Positions 62,175-64,000 of a stretch of 64,000 nucleotides of DNA are shown here, one piece after another. The stretch comes from Streptomyces mirabilis (lineage in GTDB: Bacteria > Actinomycetota > Actinomycetes > Streptomycetales > Streptomycetaceae). The stretch covers positions 4,278,001 to 4,342,000 of the forward strand of contig NZ_JBCJKP010000001.1 of assembly GCF_039503195.1 (NCBI RefSeq), in the 5' to 3' direction. How positions within the stretch are numbered: the stretch's first letter is position 1; each line of letters starts with the position of its first letter. A program made the position numbers and the translations under genes. The notes under the pieces are model-generated. The model ran no database searches, was not told the DNA's origin, and saw only the letters and a list, made by a program, of their open reading frames with translations.

Positions 62175-63515
62175 ATGACGTCGGCAACGGCCGGAGGAAC
62201 CGCTCCGGTTCCTCCGGCCCGCACACGCAAGAGCGTGACCGGCACCCGCAGGACCGTGGCGGTGCTGTTCCTGCTGCCCTGCCTCGTGCTGCTCGGCGCG
62301 CTCGTGGTCTACCCGATCGGGTACTCGCTGATCCGCAGCTTCCTCAACCAGTCCGGCGACGGTTTCGCCGGGGTCGACAACTACAAGGCGCTGTTCACCG
62401 ACGACGGCATCCGTACCGCCCTCAAGAACAACGTCATCTGGGTCGTGTTCGCGCCCACCGTCGCGACCGCGCTCGGTCTCGTCTTCGCGGTCCTCACCGA
62501 ACGGGTCCGCTGGGGCACGGCGTTCAAGCTGGTCGTCTTCATGCCGATGGCGATCTCGATGCTCGCCGCGGGGATCATCTTCCGGCTGGTGTACGACCAG
62601 GACCCGAACAAGGGGGTCGCGAACGCGGTCTGGGTGGGGGTGCACGACACCTTCGCCGAGTCGTCGGCGTTCCCGAACGCCCACCCTGGACGGCAGTCGC
62701 CGCTCCGGCCGGAGAAGGGCGGCTTCCTCACCCAGCAGGCCGTGCACGCCGGGCAGTCCGTCTCCCTTCCCCTCGTCGGCGTCGCCCCCGACAAGATGCC
62801 CGGCGGCGCGAAGAAGGCCGTACAGGCACCGTCCGAGCCCGGCAAGGTCACCGGCACCACCTGGCAGGACTTCACCCGGGGCAAGGGCGTCGGCAGGCTC
62901 GGTCAGGTGGACCCGGGCGAACTCGGCTACCCGGGCATGAAGATCGAGGCGGTGAAGGACGGCAAGGTCGTCGATTCGGCGAAGGTTCGGGCCGACGGCA
63001 CCTTCACGCTCTCCGACAAGGCCGACGGGGCTCGACTCCGGCTCCCGGCGAGCAACTTCCGTGAGCCGTACAACGGCGTCGACTGGCTCGGCCCGTCGCT
63101 CGTCACCCCGGCCGTGATCGGAGCCTACGTCTGGATGTGGGCCGGCTTCGCCATGGTGCTCATCGCGGCGGGGCTCGCGGGCGTGCCGCGTGAGCTCCTC
63201 GAAGCGGCGCGGGTGGACGGGGCGAACGAGTGGCAGGTGTTCCGAAGGGTCACCGTGCCGCTGCTCGCGCCCGTCCTCGCCGTCGTCCTGGTCACGCTGA
63301 TGATCAACGTGCTGAAGGTCTTCGACCTGGTCTTCATCATCCCGCCGGGCTCCTCCCAGGACGACGCGAACGTGCTGGCCCTGGAGCTGTACCGGAAGGG
63401 CTTCTCCGAGGACCAGCCGGGCATCGCGAGCGCGATCGCGGTGTTCCTGCTGCTGCTCGTGATCCCGGTGGTGTGGTTCAACGTGCGTCGTCTGCGCCGG
63501 GAGGTACGACGATGA
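62175..63515 (+). CDS. Sugar ABC permease with a large extracytoplasmic insertion
   Basis: 446 residues, against ~310 for the family. Helices 1-3 end at about residue 145. An insertion (~155-305) holds KKAVQAPSEPGKVTG, GELGYPGMKIEAVKDGKV and a GTFTLSDKADG segment like an Ig/transthyretin-type regulatory fold. Then helices 4-6 with the EAA loop EAARVDGANEWQVFRRV. The insert would face outside and may contact the binding protein or ligand. ATG 62175 is 7 bases after the previous stop. Confidence 0.92.
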   Translation: MTSATAGGTAPVPPARTRKSVTGTRRTVAVLFLLPCLVLLGALVVYPIGYSLIRSFLNQSGDGFAGVDNYKALFTDDGIRTALKNNVIWVVFAPTVATALGLVFAVLTERVRWGTAFKLVVFMPMAISMLAAGIIFRLVYDQDPNKGVANAVWVGVHDTFAESSAFPNAHPGRQSPLRPEKGGFLTQQAVHAGQSVSLPLVGVAPDKMPGGAKKAVQAPSEPGKVTGTTWQDFTRGKGVGRLGQVDPGELGYPGMKIEAVKDGKVVDSAKVRADGTFTLSDKADGARLRLPASNFREPYNGVDWLGPSLVTPAVIGAYVWMWAGFAMVLIAAGLAGVPRELLEAARVDGANEWQVFRRVTVPLLAPVLAVVLVTLMINVLKVFDLVFIIPPGSSQDDANVLALELYRKGFSEDQPGIASAIAVFLLLLVIPVVWFNVRRLRREVRR

Positions 63516-64000
63516 CCAACCAGGTCGGCGGTCTCACGAAGCCCGCGCCCGTCACCGGCGTCAAGGCCCGAGGGTCGCTCGGCTCACGGCTCGCGAGCGG
63601 TGTCAGCGGCGGGATCGTCCGGGTCTTCCTCCTTCTCGTCGGCCTGTTCTGGCTGGTGCCGACGATCGGGCTGTTGCTGTCCTCGCTGCGCGCACCGGAG
63701 GACATGAGCGCGTCCGGCTGGTGGAAGGTCTTCAGCGAGCCCTCCCAGCTCACCGTGGACAGTTACCAGAAGCTCCTGGAGAACGGTGACATCACGAGTT
63801 CCCTGGGGAACACGGTGCTGATCACCGTCCCGGCGACCGTCCTCGTCGTCGTCATCGGCGCGCTCGCGGGCTACGCCTTCGCCTGGATGGAGTTCCCGGG
63901 CCGCGACTGGTGGTTCCTGGCGGTGGTCGGTCTGCTGGTCGTCCCCGTGCAGGTGGCGCTGATCCCGATCGCCGAACTCTTCGGCAGGATCGGCATCTTC
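63512..64000 (+). CDS. Sugar ABC permease (MalG type), cut by window end
   Basis: 163 residues visible. It begins MTNQVGGLTKP, overlapping the previous stop as ATGA. Helix 1 (VFLLLVGLFWLVPTIGLLL), then an outside loop (SQLTVDSYQKLLENGD), helix 2 (LITVPATVLVVVIGALAGY) and the start of helix 3. The EAA loop lies past the window. It pairs with the upstream permease. Confidence 0.93.
   Translation, partial: MTNQVGGLTKPAPVTGVKARGSLGSRLASGVSGGIVRVFLLLVGLFWLVPTIGLLLSSLRAPEDMSASGWWKVFSEPSQLTVDSYQKLLENGDITSSLGNTVLITVPATVLVVVIGALAGYAFAWMEFPGRDWWFLAVVGLLVVPVQVALIPIAELFGRIGIF

Overview
The window is about 70% G+C, GTG and TTG starts are common, coding is dense, and neighbouring genes often overlap by 1-4 bases. 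Gene content and order match a Streptomyces chromosome. From memory, most of it follows the Streptomyces coelicolor core segment around SCO2943-SCO2980: GH20 hexosaminidase and sugar ABC genes, murA, HU, malic enzyme, HelD-like ATPase, sigU/rsuA, nnaR/narK, matAB, smpB, ctp, ftsXE, prfB, pkaB/pkaA, an FHA/FtsK protein, and a sugar ABC operon. No phage, insertion sequence or CRISPR array was seen. The only RNA gene found is tmRNA.

Layout: 0.2-6.5 kb (minus) holds a lone SUKH-4-type gene and a three-subunit molybdenum hydroxylase operon (FAD, 2Fe-2S, Mo subunits plus a small membrane protein). 6.8-11.6 kb (minus) is an ABC importer with a GH20 beta-N-acetylhexosaminidase and a DasR-like site upstream. 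11.9-19.5 kb carries DUF3039, YqgE, murA (+), HU, malic enzyme and a HelD-like ATPase, separated by clear hairpin terminators. 19.6-25.2 kb carries an ECF sigma/anti-sigma pair, a CGNR regulator, a DUF1772-like membrane protein, and the nitrate regulator/transporter pair nnaR-narK. 25.4-31 kb is the matA-matB-acyltransferase operon for an extracellular glucosamine polymer. 31.2-33.6 kb is a divergent LysR/MFS pair.

33.7-43.1 kb (+) looks like an inserted sugar-use island: two LacI-type operators, binding lipoprotein, two permeases, GH31 alpha-xylosidase (frameshifted here), LacI regulator and a secreted GH3 enzyme. 43.1-45.4 kb holds two unrecognised proteins, each built from an internal duplication. 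45.5-52.3 kb returns to core genes: tmRNA, smpB, a C-terminal processing protease, ftsX, ftsE, a small zinc-ribbon membrane protein, a LAETG wall-anchored protein and release factor 2. 52.6-60.5 kb has two membrane Ser/Thr kinases, a large FHA/FtsK-like protein and a ComB-family phosphatase. 60.7-64 kb is a third sugar ABC importer, cut by the window end.

None of the three importer operons encodes an ATPase, which fits the shared MsiK ATPase known in Streptomyces. The most unusual points are a Mo subunit lacking the usual catalytic Glu, a 2Fe-2S subunit with a 330-residue repeat-rich extension, an ABC permease with a 150-residue insertion, an FHA/FtsK protein with Arg in its Walker A, tandem DNA repeats upstream of the HU, ftsE and pkaA genes, and the GH31 frameshift.
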